64,000 nucleotides of DNA from Nilaparvata lugens (lineage: Eukaryota; Arthropoda; Insecta; Hemiptera; Delphacidae). The notes under the pieces were generated by a model. That model was not told the DNA's origin. It was given only the letters and a program-made list of their open reading frames with translations, and made no database searches. The position numbers and the translations under genes are program-made. The stretch is taken from contig NC_052511.1 of the NCBI RefSeq assembly GCF_014356525.2, positions 13,047,675 through 13,111,674 on the forward strand. The letters are read 5' to 3'. Each line of letters opens with the position of its first letter. The stretch's first letter is position 1. This document shows, one piece after another, positions 26,939 to 38,479 of this stretch.

Positions 26939-28290
26939 ATGCTGTACTTAGCCAAAGGGTCTATTTTCCTTAGGCAAAACCCCACCCTGATAATAATTTT
27001 AACTATTCATTTATTTTATTTCCTGAATTATAATTTTGTATTAATTTACTTTGCCTATTTGATTAGTGCAGTTTATGACCTTTTCCAAGGGCTATCACCC
27101 ACTTCATTTTGTTCAATTTGAGAGTACTAAGTTTTCACATAGTATCTATAATTCGAAGATTCAAATTCGCTATCACTCAATATTCATTCTGTATCAGTTG
27201 GAAATTATAATTGGTAAAATCTGTTCATTTATTTATTCAATATTTTGCTGTAAAAGTATATCTTCCAGAATATATCCATATTACCGTTTCATTAAACTGG
27301 GTTTACTTCATTACACCTCCAAATTCGTTCTTTCTCGACTGACACATATTGATCGTGCAGGACACATCCTGTTTTGCAATAGTCAGACATTATCAAGTAG
27401 AGTATCTATTATTAGAATATTATTTCTTCGGGTGGTAAATGGTGGTCGATATTCTTATCAAATAATAAATCATTTTATTGGAAATATCCTGCCGAATCAA
27501 ATAAAAAATCGACTGCCACTAGCCTACCACACCGAGGTGTAGTGGATCCAGCATTCACATCCAGTCAACGTCGCAAGGAGAGGTAATAGGTCGCATAGAC
27601 AGCATTAGGATTAAACTCGGTACTCGAAATATTTACTATTTTGGTTCAGCATTTTGCCATCATATAACCTATAGTATTTATCAGAGACCCGGTTCGCATG
27701 GATTTGCTATTCTGTCTGTTGTCTTGTGCGGTCTAACATCTCTTCCAACTATAATACAGGTATTAGAATCTAAGTATATTGGTTATTATTTGGAGAAGAA
27801 GCTCACTCCAAAATTACTATCTCTGTCTGATTCTAGTGACAGCATTGATGATATTCGGCAGATTCAAATTGGACTGCATTTTATTACTGAATTGGATTTA
27901 ATTCTATTCCACTACATAATCACCTACAGCACTAAGTTAGAAATTTACAGTCCTTACTTCGGCTACCTTTGTAGACCGCCAAACCATCCATCTAGCAAAT
28001 TAGTTTTTCAAACCAGATTCATCCGTAAACTGTTCATTCTATTTAGACACTCTGAATTTAGTGATACAACTTCCCCAGCAAAACGAAGGTTAGTCAACCT
28101 AACCTACAACTACGAATTACCAAATTATAACCTCAAATTCCACAACTGTTCATTTATCTTTTTCAATCCAATCATTTCAGTTATTATTTTTCTTTTTATT
28201 GCACATTCATGCCCCTCCACGGAGCGAAATAGGCTACAATATGTGCCGACACAAGATGAGGCACTTAATACTAAGAAATCGTATTCATGA
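26939..28290 (+). pseudogene. Chain of three long overlapping open frames, unrecognised, frameshifted if one gene
   Basis: Frames overlap in order 26939-27121 (60 codons from ATG), 27063-27542 (about 159 codons) and 27523-28290 (255 codons without a stop before the final TGA). Each step is a one-base shift. A 255-codon run is very unlikely by chance at this base composition. The first part is hydrophobic (ILTIHLFYFL), the middle has no recognised motif, and the last contains a charged stretch (LSDSSDSIDDIRQIQIG) and, near its end, a membrane-like segment (FNPIISVIIFLFIAHS) plus a short polar tail. No frame over 60 codons is reported on the opposite strand. It may be one membrane-protein gene broken by indels (decay or assembly error) or a domesticated or viral-like remnant. 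I assign no function. Confidence 0.35.
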
Positions 28291-29909
28291 TTGAAAATTA
28301 TAATCTTGGTCTATTGTCTCATGACTCAAAGTCATTAATTATATATTTTTGTGTCCCCCCCATGGAGCTAGACTGTGACACATGACGCTTCAACGTGGGA
28401 CAAGATCTTGACACAGGGAAATAGAGTGATGAGGGAAGCATTTTTATTCTTCCCTATCATTTCTCATTTTCAAGATAGATGAGTGTTCACAATCGATCGC
28501 CACAAACAGTGTTCATTATCAATTCCAATTAATCAACAAGTGTGCATTCAAGATACCTCAAACCAATCAAAATTTTAAAAACAATAAGATAAAATTAATC
28601 CCGAAAAAATTAAGTTTCACTTAATATCCATTCCATACATCTATTGTTTGTCTGTAATTTTGTAATGATTCATGTTTGTTTATTGTAATACTCATGAGAA
28701 GCTCAAGAACAATGGAATGTTCGATTTGGATAATATTAAGATTTGAAAGCATTTCAGATAGTGGATACTCTTTCGCATCTACTCAGTGTTTGTTCAGTAC
28801 ATGGAGATGGAGCTGGAGGAAAATTAATTTTTATTATGTGATATATTTCCGAGATGAATATGTATGGTTGTAAATGTAACAGTATGACTGTCGAACAGGT
28901 ACCAGATTCAGATAGATTTCAAAGAGTGGAAATGTCTTATTAAAAAACTGATACTAAAGCTGATATCAATTGAACAAGAATCCAAATTCTCATGCTCTCA
29001 ACTACACATTAATTTTACTACTGTACTGGATCTCAGCTTTCCAGCTCAGATGAAGAATATTTTTTTCAATATAACGCTCATCAAATTGAATTACCTTTAG
29101 CTAGTTCTCTTGTAGCTTCTATTCTCTTCTGTGTACAAAAGTCATCAGAGGATGTAGTAGCATTCATGTGTATCAACTCTCAATTTATCAGTTCATTGTA
29201 TCAGCATTGATTTAACATATTTTGTTGCTTATTGTCGAGAGAAGTATTTTAAGTTTATCGACTTCACATTTTCAAATGCCTATATCTCTTAAGTGGAGCA
29301 CTTTGTGAAAAAAGGAGAGAAGACACCCCGATATGAGGTGCAATTGTCTCGGTAAGTGAGTTGTATTGGCTAGTTTGAGCTCCCTTGACACACTCCCAGC
29401 AAGCAGTTGGAGCCATGTAGAGCAATAGCTGTCCTCAATAACATTCCGAACCCGAGTTGTAGGCTCCGGTTATTGCATCGAATTCAGCCGGGCCATTTGA
29501 ACACGCTTATAATACAAGGCCTATGTTGCTATAGGGTCTATTGTCACAGCTGCGAACAAGAATTGAAGGCTCTAAGGGTTGGCAGATCTCTAATTTGAAT
29601 CTCACAATTGACATTATTTCGAAAAGCTACTTTTTACCCTGTAAGTATCTGCAATTGAACAGAAAAGTGTATATTTCAGGGGAAGTTTGTGTTTTGTGGT
29701 CCCCGAAATGGTTCTATGATAAAACGGGAATATCCTATTCTGGAAATGGGATGAGAATAAGTGGAAATAGGATAAAAATCATTGAAGACAACGAGTCATG
29801 AAGACTCGCCCCGAAAAACAAGCTTACAAAGGAGATAAGAATCTATGACTCACTACTCGTGAAGAATGAGAAATAACTTGAATAACCATTACAATTCAAC
29901 TATGAAAAA
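28291..29909. other. No gene recognised
   Basis: AT-rich sequence with only short open frames. A G+C-richer patch near 29390-29560 carries no recognised motif. Confidence 0.5.
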
Positions 29910-31315
29910 TCTGGTGTGGTACACTCACACAACTTTCCTTGCTCATATTCGAAACTACGATCAGACTTTTGTATATGTGTATATATAATTGTTTTCAGAG
30001 TACTTTTTCCTTTGTGTAAATTGTGAAATTCAATGATTTTTTTTAGTCGTCATTTTTTTAAAGTCGTCAAAACAGCTGTTCTACAGATGAAATATCTCGA
30101 CTATGTGTTCTTTTTATGAACTGCTCTACCTACCTACCTCATGCACGAGAAGGAGGTTACAAAGTCCATTTCTCAAGGATGGGGTGGACCCCCCATTAGT
30201 TTCCCAGAAAGGAGACTCATGCCAGTTAATAGAGCTGATAAATAACTATACAGAGTATGAATTTGAAAAAAATCGGTCAAGTTATTTTGAAAAAATCGTG
30301 AAAAACATGGTTTTTTAGTAATTATCCGCCATTTTTCTCAAGAATATTACGGAGCTCCTGCAATTTTCCAAGGAAAAAACTCATGTCATTTGATAGGACT
30401 TATGAATAGCTACCCATGGCTTGAATTTGAAGAAAATCGTTAGAGCCGTTTTCGAGAAAACCGTGAAAAACCTGGTTTTTGTTCATTATCCGCCATTTTT
30501 CTCAAGAATATTACGGAGCTCACAGAATTTTCCCAGAAATGAGACTCATGCCAGTTGATAGTGCTTATGAATATCTATCCATGGTATGAATTTGGAGTAA
30601 ATCGTTAGAGCAGTTTTCGAGAAAACGGTGAAAAACATGGATTTTTAGTCATTATCCGCCATTTTTCTCAAGAATATTACGGAGCTCCTGAAATTTTCCC
30701 AGAAATGAAACTTATGCCAGTTGATAGGGCTTAAAAATAGCTATCCATGGTATAAATTTGAAGAAAATCGTTGGAGCCGTTTTCGAGAAAACCGTGAAAA
30801 ACATGGTTTTTTAGTCATTTTCCGCCATTTTTCTCAAGAATATTACGGAGCTCCTGAAATTTTCCCAGAAATGAAACTTATGCCAGTTGATAGGGCTTAA
30901 AAATAGCTATCCATGGTATAAATTTGAAGAAAATCGTTGGAGCCGTTTTCGAGAAAACCGTGAAAAACATGGTTTTTTAGTCATTTTCCGCCATTTTTTC
31001 CGCCATCTTGAATTGAATTTTATTGAATTTCTTATTGTCGGGTCCTCATGGTATAGGGACCTTAAGTTTAAAATTTCAAGTCGATCGGTTAATTAGGAAT
31101 GGAGTTATCGTGTTCACAGACATACACACACACACACATACACACACACACACACACATACACACACACACACATACACACACACAGACCAATACCCAAA
31201 AATCATGTTTTCGGACTCAGGGGACCTTGAAACGTATAGAAAACTTGAAATTGGGGTACCTTATTTTTTTTGGAAAGCAATACTTTCCTTACCTATGGTA
31301 GTAGGGCAAGGAAAG
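29910..31315 (-). mobile_element. Interspersed repeat family R1, copy 1
   Basis: Non-coding repeat in minus orientation. Read in family orientation, it starts at GGCAAGGAAAG-type ends and proceeds through TTGGGGTACC-complement sequence and a (TG)n tract (31124-31187). It then has a TTCAAGATGGCGG segment, about five tandem ~165-bp modules (each with TCTCGAAAACGG and GGAGCTCCGTAATA) and a closing CACACCAGATTTTT end. It recurs four more times in this window. It has no coding capacity and no obvious terminal inverted repeats. I infer a non-autonomous transposon, class unknown. Confidence 0.8.
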
Positions 31316-32322
31316 TAAAAACTGATGTAGCTCAATGTTCGTGATGGAATTGATAGAGTATTTTAACTCCTTTTTGTATTATATTTTTATCTTCACTGCT
31401 GGGATTACGTTTATCAATTAACCTGCTCCGGTACCCATCCTTTCTCGCCTCCCTACAACTGTTTTTACAGAAGGTTTATAATGTAGGACTTTAAGGGGCA
31501 TTCCTCCAGGTATTGCTATATATTATTTTTATATGAATATAATTAATTCAACTCTTTCGAAATTCAATCTCACACTTCCAAGATTTAAAATTTAGCTCTC
31601 ATTATACTATTATTGGTATATGAAAACTATGATGGATTTGTTTCGTTCAAGCTTTTTCCAAGTAATTGGCTTATACATGTACGGGATAGGAAATACACTA
31701 TTGTCGCATTATCAGTCATCACTTATGAACTGATTAACTTGCAATTTAACATACAGTATATATTTTGAATTTACTGAGGATAAATATGGAATTATTTTCA
31801 TTTTAATCAATCAATTAATTACAATTGAATCATTTAAATTGATAAATTGAATATTTCTTTCTAAGTTCACGCTATAATAAAAGCCCAACCAGGGAGAGGA
31901 GCTTTCTTCAACAGAAACATTGGTAACGATTCAGGAATGAAAAGTTGTTGGGTCGAGACCAATCATACTCAAGTTTCGTGCAGCCAATTTCAATCCTTTT
32001 AAAAATTCTGTATCAACGTGATTTTAACAAAATAATAAAATTATTTTTTTTTTCATTTTTCCTACACAAAAAGAGATTGTTTCTCACAACACACAATTTT
32101 AGACGATGCAAATCACGGGTAGCCTGCTAGTAATTTATTATCTTAACTCATCAATGCTCTTTTATGACGTGAAGAATAATTTGAACGGCTTTATCTCATG
32201 AGTTTCTTTGTTCTTGAATTAATATTCCAAATAGCTTCACAATATTTTGTCGATCCTAGGCCATACATACAAAGTATCAAATTCAAGTCCATTGAACTAT
32301 CTGGTTTCAAATTTATATTCCA
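29929..32322 (+). repeat. Segmental duplication block A, copy 1
   Basis: Same sequence and strand as 36246-38479. The block consists of R1 copy 1 plus about 1 kb of flank (31316-32322). Against the second copy it has one extra 165-bp internal module and a scatter of single-base indels, mostly in homopolymers. The flank holds no recognised gene. Confidence 0.92.
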
Positions 32323-32323
32323 A

Positions 32324-33672
32324 GTTGCCCTACTACCATAGGTAAGGAAAGTATTGCTTTCCAAAAAAAATTAAGGTACCCCAATTTCAAGTTTTCTATA
32401 CGTTTCAAGGTCCCCTGAGTCCAAAAACATGATTTTTGGGTATTGGTCTGTGTGTGTGTATGTGTGTGTGTGTATGTGTGTGTGTGTGTATGTCTGTGAA
32501 CACGATAACTCCATTCCTAATTAACCGATTGACTTGAATTTTAAACTTAAGGTCCCTATACCATGAGGACCCGACAATAAGAAATTCAATAAAATTCATT
32601 CAAGATGGCGGAAAAAATGGCGGATAATTACTAAAAAACCATGTTTTTCACATTTTTCTCGAAAATGGCTCTAACGATTTTCTTCAAATTTATATCATGG
32701 ATAGCTATTTATAAGCCCTATCAACTAGCATAAGTCTCATTTCTGGGAAAATTTCAGGAGCTCCGTAATATTCTTGAGAAAAATGGCGGAAAATGACTAA
32801 AAAACCATGTTTTTCACGGTTTTCTCGAAAACGGCTCCAACGATTTTCTTCAAATTTATACCATGGATAGCTATTTTTAAGCCCTATCAACTGGCATAAG
32901 TTTCATTTCTGGGAAAATTTCAGGAGCTCCGTAATATCTTGAGAAAAATGGCAGATAATGACTAAAAATCCATGTTTTTCACCGTTTTCTCGAAAACTGC
33001 TCTAACGATTTACTTCAAATTCATACCATGGATAGATATTCATAAGCACTATCAACTGGCATGAGTCTCATTTCTGGGAAAATTCCATGAGCTCCGTAAT
33101 ATTCTTGAGAAAAATGGCGGAAAATGACTAAAAAACCATGTTTTTCACATTTTTCTCGAAAATGGCTCTAACGATTTTCTTCAAATTCAAGCCATGGGTA
33201 AGCCATTCATAAGTCCTATCAAATGACATGAGTTTTTTCCTTGGAAAATTGCAGGAGCTCTGTAATATTCTTGAGAAAAATGGCGGATAATTACTAAAAA
33301 ACCATGTTTTTCACGATTTTTTCAAAATAACTTGACCGATTTTTTTCAAATTCATACTCTGTATAGTTATTTATCAGCTCTATTAACTGGCATGAGTCTC
33401 CTTTCTGGGAAACAAATGGGGGGGTCCATGAGGTGCATGAGGTAGGTAGGTAGAGCAGTTCATAAAAAGAACACATAGTCGAGATATTTCATCTGTAGAA
33501 CAGCTGTTTTGACGACTTTAAAAAAATGACGACTAAAAAAATCATTGAATTTCACAATTTACACAAAGGAAAAAGTACTCTGAAAACAATTATATATACA
33601 CATATACAAAAGTCTGATCGTAGTTTCGAATATGAGCAAGGAAAGTTGTGTGAGTGTACACACCAGATTTTT
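32324..33672 (+). mobile_element. Interspersed repeat R1, copy 2, inverted relative to copy 1
   Basis: Full-length-looking copy from TGCCCTACTACCATAGG to CACACCAGATTTTT, with (TG)n at 32448-32493 and about five internal modules. It faces R1 copy 1 across a 1-kb spacer, forming a large inverted repeat. In the second copy of block A the sequence departs exactly where this element begins. Confidence 0.8.
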
Positions 33673-34019
33673 ATATTTGTAAAATTTTATTGTGTTTATT
33701 TGTTTCGTAATTCTTTGTAATTTTGTTTTGTCTAAGTAGTAATTTTGTTTAAGTAGAGGATGACGTCTTTAATGAGCAGTTAATCACTGTTAAATTTTGT
33801 AAAATGTTCATGCAACCAACATTAAAATTTTATCTACACGTGGCTTCTTAGTGAGATTCACGTGTTAAGTCAGTGGAGATTATAGGAATTAATTGTTGCC
33901 GGTTTTCCGTTTTCACAGCCTTCTACAGTAGCCTTCTGCTCTCCTTAAATTCATCGAACTCATTCAATTTAAGACATCATATTATTTCATTCAGCTTATT
34001 CAAGCATTAAATTATTGTG
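33673..34019. other. AT-rich spacer
   Basis: No gene or repeat recognised between R1 copy 2 and the MITE at 34020. Confidence 0.5.
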
Positions 34020-34238
34020 TATAGTGAGGTCCACGTTATAAAGGCAGTGAATAAAGATTGGAGAATAGCGATGCCGATTCTCTGCATTATTTAATTATAT
34101 TTCAACACTGTCAAAAACATAATTGACATCGTTGTGAACCTAGAAAAGGATAGTACCACCGGCTTTGTCGAATAATAGACAAGGATAGCAAAACCAAAGT
34201 TGATCAAATACTGTCATTATAACGTGGATCTCACTATA
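34020..34238. mobile_element. MITE with 22-bp terminal inverted repeats
   Basis: A 219-bp element starts TATAGTGAGGTCCACGTTAT and ends with the complement (34217-34238), with one mismatch over 22 bp. The outer TA dinucleotides suit a Tc1/mariner-type target site. There is no coding capacity, so it would depend on a transposase elsewhere. Confidence 0.75.
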
Positions 34239-34307
34239 TATATTCAAATAGAAGCTTCTTGCATGTACTATACAAATTGAAAATCATAGCAATCTTTTAA
34301 TTGTTTT

Positions 34308-34425
34308 CAAATGGTGACACTCAGACCAGTCGATTCTAGTCTCCGCGACCTCATGACCTCGAGACTGAGCCGAGCGTCGACTCGACATGTTGGTCGAGCC
34401 TCGTCTTCAGTTGCATAGTATCGTG
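34308..34425. mobile_element. Fragment of a palindromic repeat also seen at the window's right end
   Basis: TCAAATGGTGACACTCAGAC followed by CAGTCGATTCTAGTCTCCGCG and GTCGACTCGAC-type sequence matches, in complement, the hairpin at 63945-64000. It is G+C-rich compared with its surroundings and non-coding. Probably a MITE or foldback fragment. Confidence 0.5.
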
Positions 34426-34514
34426 CATTTTCTATGAATAATACGAATTATTTTGATAAAATAATTAATATAAAATTTGTTAGGCTACATGCAAATTAGT
34501 GTCGAATTAGATCT

Positions 34515-36245
34515 CAAATTTCTAATAATTAGTTTTGAGTTTTGATCGGATAATATTGCATGAGTTGCATTGAAAGTAACATGACAGGATCACATTCTAT
34601 CGATATCTTTTTGATACTCATTCTCATGATCTTTAAATCTACAGCCTGAAAAAAGACTAAGAAATAAACGGAGAAATTATTCACGAATGACATAGAGAGA
34701 TCTGACAACGCGTCTGAGCTGGTCAATTTGTTTTGAGATTTAAAGGTGGATTCCTAAGCTCACAAGTGACGACTGGAACGACTCAAGCCGCTCTGCTGGT
34801 GCCGAGCTAAAGCCGTTCTCCAGTAGCAGAGTAGCTCTAGAGAGAGCGGGCCGCTCTCCGGTCTCCTAAAACTAGAACTGGTACAGTGTAGCCCAGTGTA
34901 GGAATACCATCCGTGTTTTTCACATCATAGATGATTAATTTTCCTGTTTATTACAACAATAATTTTATTTTGTTCGATATAAGTAATGATGCTACTCTCT
35001 TATTACTTTCCTTGCCCTATTACCATGGGTAAGGAAAGTATTGCTTTCCGAAAAAAATTAAGGTACCCCAATTTCTACATTTCTATACGTTTCAAGGTCC
35101 TCTGAGTCCGAAAAAGTGATTTTTGGTATTGGTCTGTATGTGTGTGTGTGTGTGTGTATAAGTGTATGTGCGTCTGTGTACACGATATCTCATCTCCCAA
35201 TTAACGGAATGACTTGAAATTTGGAACTTAAGGTCCTTACAATATAAGGATCCGACACGAACAATTTCAATCAAATGCCATTCAAGATGGCGGCTAAAAT
35301 GGCGAAAATGTTGTCAAAAACAGGGTTTTTCGCTATTTTCTCGAAAACGGCTCCAACGATTTCGATTAAATTCTTACCTGGAATAGTCAGTCATTGATAA
35401 GCTCTATCAATTGCCACAAGTCCCATATCTGTAGAAATTTCAGGAGCTCCGCCCCATCTATGCAAAGTTGGATTTCAGATTCCCAATTATCAGGCTTCAG
35501 ATACAATTTAAACAAAAAAATTTGAATGGAGAAGATTTAGCATGAGAATTTCTACAATAAATTGATGTTGAGTAACATTTTCACCTAAAATTGAAATTAA
35601 GCTCGAAATTCGAGAAAATGTGATAATCCAATTGCAAACTTTTGGCAACTGTTGATTCTATTAAATCATTCACTATGAAGAGATATCAGGCCTCGTATGT
35701 CTCCAGCGTTATTGTCCTGTCACCAGCTGGCTTAGATCTTTGTTTATGAGTAGACTTGTGATGCGCGTGAACACTAGCGTCAGGTGATCAATTCTAATAA
35801 TGGTAAGGAAAGTTATGTGAGTGCGCCACACCAGATTTTTTTCATTCTGTATTCATTGAGTAAATCATGTGTTAAACTGTATTCTGTGTGAATATGATGA
35901 ATTAAAATGTATAAGCTGTTTCTGTATGGAATGTTTCCTGTGAATATGTGTTTTGTATGGAATGTATGAACTGTTTTCCTTGGAATGTATTGAACCTTTC
36001 CAAGGGCAGATCAAGGTCAGTAGGTCACATTAAGTGTACACATGAACATCGTCTCTATTCTTTTGTATTATAATGGAACCAACATACAATACATCATAGC
36101 GATATAACTGTGTGATTTGGTCGCCCACGAAGTGGAAAATCCTGACAATTCTGAGTACAGCAATAGGGAAGTGAGTGGGAGAATTCAGAAGCTGTATAAG
36201 CTGAAATCAGCCATGTCCTTCGCAAGTAATAGAATTCATCTCGAC
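34515..36245 (+). repeat. Segmental duplication block C, copy 1
   Basis: Near-identical to 40931-42640. It includes R1 copy 3 and, at its right end, an open frame (36108 onward) with VAHEVENPDNSEYSNREVSG. Differences from copy 2 are a ~22-bp segment (TATGAACTGTTTTCCTTGGA region, an imperfect local repeat) absent in copy 2, and single-base indels. It ends abruptly at CTCGAC, where block A copy 2 starts. Confidence 0.92.
35006..35840 (+). mobile_element. Interspersed repeat R1, copy 3 (short form)
   Basis: Starts with CCTTGCCCTATTACCATGGG and ends with GCCACACCAGATTTTT. It has a (TG)n tract and TTCAAGATGGCGG, but only one ~165-bp module followed by a different middle section. It represents a shorter or diverged subfamily. 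Confidence 0.75.
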
Positions 36246-37465
36246 ACAACTTTCCTTGCTCATATTCGAAACTACGATCAGACTTTTGTATATGTGTATA
36301 TATAATTGTTTTCAGAGTACTTTTTCCTTTGTGTAAATTGTGAAATTCAATGATTTTTTTTAGTCGTCATTTTTTTAAAGTCGTCAAAACAGCTGTTCTA
36401 CAGATGAAATATCTCGACTATGTGTTCTTTTTATGAACTGCTCTACCTACCTACCTCATGCACGAGAAGGAGGTTACAAAGTCCATTTCTCAAGGATGGG
36501 GTGGACCCCCCATTAGTTTCCCAGAAAGGAGACTCATGCCAGTTAATAGAGCTGATAAATAACTATACAGAGTATGAATTTGAAAAAATCGGTCAAGTTA
36601 TTTTGAAAAAATCGTGAAAAACATGGTTTTTTAGTAATTATCCGCCATTTTTCTCAAGAATATTACGGAGCTCCTGCAATTTTCCAAGGAAAAAACTCAT
36701 GTCATTTGATAGGACTTATGAATAGCTACCCATGGCTTGAATTTGAAGAAAATCGTTAGAGCCGTTTTCGAGAAAACCGTGAAAAACCTGGTTTTTGTTC
36801 ATTATCCGCCATTTTTCTCAAGAATATTACGGAGCTCACAGAATTTTCCCAGAAATGAGACTCATGCCAGTTGATAGTGCTTATGAATATCTATCCATGG
36901 TATGAATTTGGAGTAAATCGTTAGAGCAGTTTTCGAGAAAACGGTGAAAAACATGGATTTTTAGTCATTATCCGCCATTTTTCTCAAGAATATTACGGAG
37001 CTCCTGAAATTTTCCCAGAAATGAAACTTATGCCAGTTGATAGGGCTTAAAAATAGCTATCCATGGTATAAATTTGAAGAAAATCGTTGGAGCCGTTTTC
37101 GAGAAAACCGTGAAAAACATGGTTTTTTAGTCATTTTCCGCCATTTTTTCCGCCATCTTGAATTGAATTTTATTGAATTTCTTATTGTCGGGTCCTCATG
37201 GTATAGGGACCTTAAGTTTAAATTTCAAGTCGATCGGTTAATTAGGAATGGAGTTATCGTGTTCACAGACATACACACACACACACATACACACACACAC
37301 ACACACATACACACACACACACATACACACACACAGACCAATACCCAAAAATCATGTTTTCGGACTCAGGGGACCTTGAAACGTATAGAAAACTTGAAAT
37401 TGGGGTACCTTATTTTTTTTTGGAAAGCAATACTTTCCTTACCTATGGTAGTAGGGCAAGGAAAG
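36246..37465 (-). mobile_element. Interspersed repeat R1, copy 4 (truncated at one end)
   Basis: Minus-oriented R1 inside block A copy 2, with four internal modules instead of five and a (CA)n tract at 37271-37334. The terminal CACACCAGA end is missing at the junction with block C. Confidence 0.8.
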
Positions 37466-38479
37466 TAAAAACTGATGTAGCTCAATGTTCGTGATGGAAT
37501 TGATAGAGTATTTTAACTCCTTTTTGTATTATATTTTTATCTTCACTGCTGGGATTACGTTTATCAATTAACCTGCTCCGGTACCCATCCCTTTCTCGGC
37601 CTCCCTACAACTGTTTTTACAGAAGGTTTATAATGTAGGACTTTAAGGGGCATTCCTCCAGGTATTGCTATATATTATTTTTTATATGAATATAATTAAT
37701 TCAACTCTTTCGAAATTCAATCTCACACTTCCAAGATTTAAAATTTAGCTCTCATTATACTATTATTGGTATATGAAAACTATGATGGATTTGTTTCGTT
37801 CAAGCTTTTTCCAAGTAATTGGCTTATACATGTACGGGATAGGAAATACACTATTGTCGCATTATCAGTCATCACTTATGAACTGATTAACTTGCAATTT
37901 AACATACAGTATATATTTTGAATTTACTGAGGATAAATATGGAATTATTTTCATTTTAATCAATCAATTAATTACAATTGAATCATTTAAATTGATAAAT
38001 TGAATATTTCTTTCTAAGTTCACGCTATAATAAAAGCCCAACCAGGGAGAGGAGCTTTCTTCAACAGAAACATTGGTAACGATTCAGGAATGAAAAGTTG
38101 TTGGGTCGAGACCAATCATACTCAAGTTTCGTGCAGCCAATTTCAATCCTTTTAAAAATTCTGTATCAACGTGATTTTAACAAAATAATAAAATTATTTT
38201 TTTTTCATTTTTCCTACACAAAAAGAGATTGTTTCTCACAACACACAATTTTAGACGATGCAAATCACGGGTAGCCTGCTAGTAATTTATTATCTTAACT
38301 CATCCAATGCTCTTTTATGACGTGAAGAATAATTTGAACGGCTTTATCTCATGAGTTTCTTTGTTCTTGAATTAATATTCCAAATAGCTTCACAATATTT
38401 TGTCGATCCTAGGCCATACATACAAAGTATCAAATTCAAGTCCATTGAACTATCTGGTTTCAAATTTATATTCCAAGTA
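36246..38479 (+). repeat. Segmental duplication block A, copy 2
   Basis: Matches 29929-32322. It lacks the outer ~20 bases of R1, one 165-bp module and everything right of CCAAGT, where copy 1 continues into the inverted R1. It is fused on its left to block C copy 1. Confidence 0.92.

Noticed and set aside
31023..31301. Open frame with a His-Thr repeat
   Set aside because: It is the translation of a (CA)n tract inside the non-coding R1 repeat. The same applies to 37037-37468, 32405-32599, 35092-35274 and 41491-41691.
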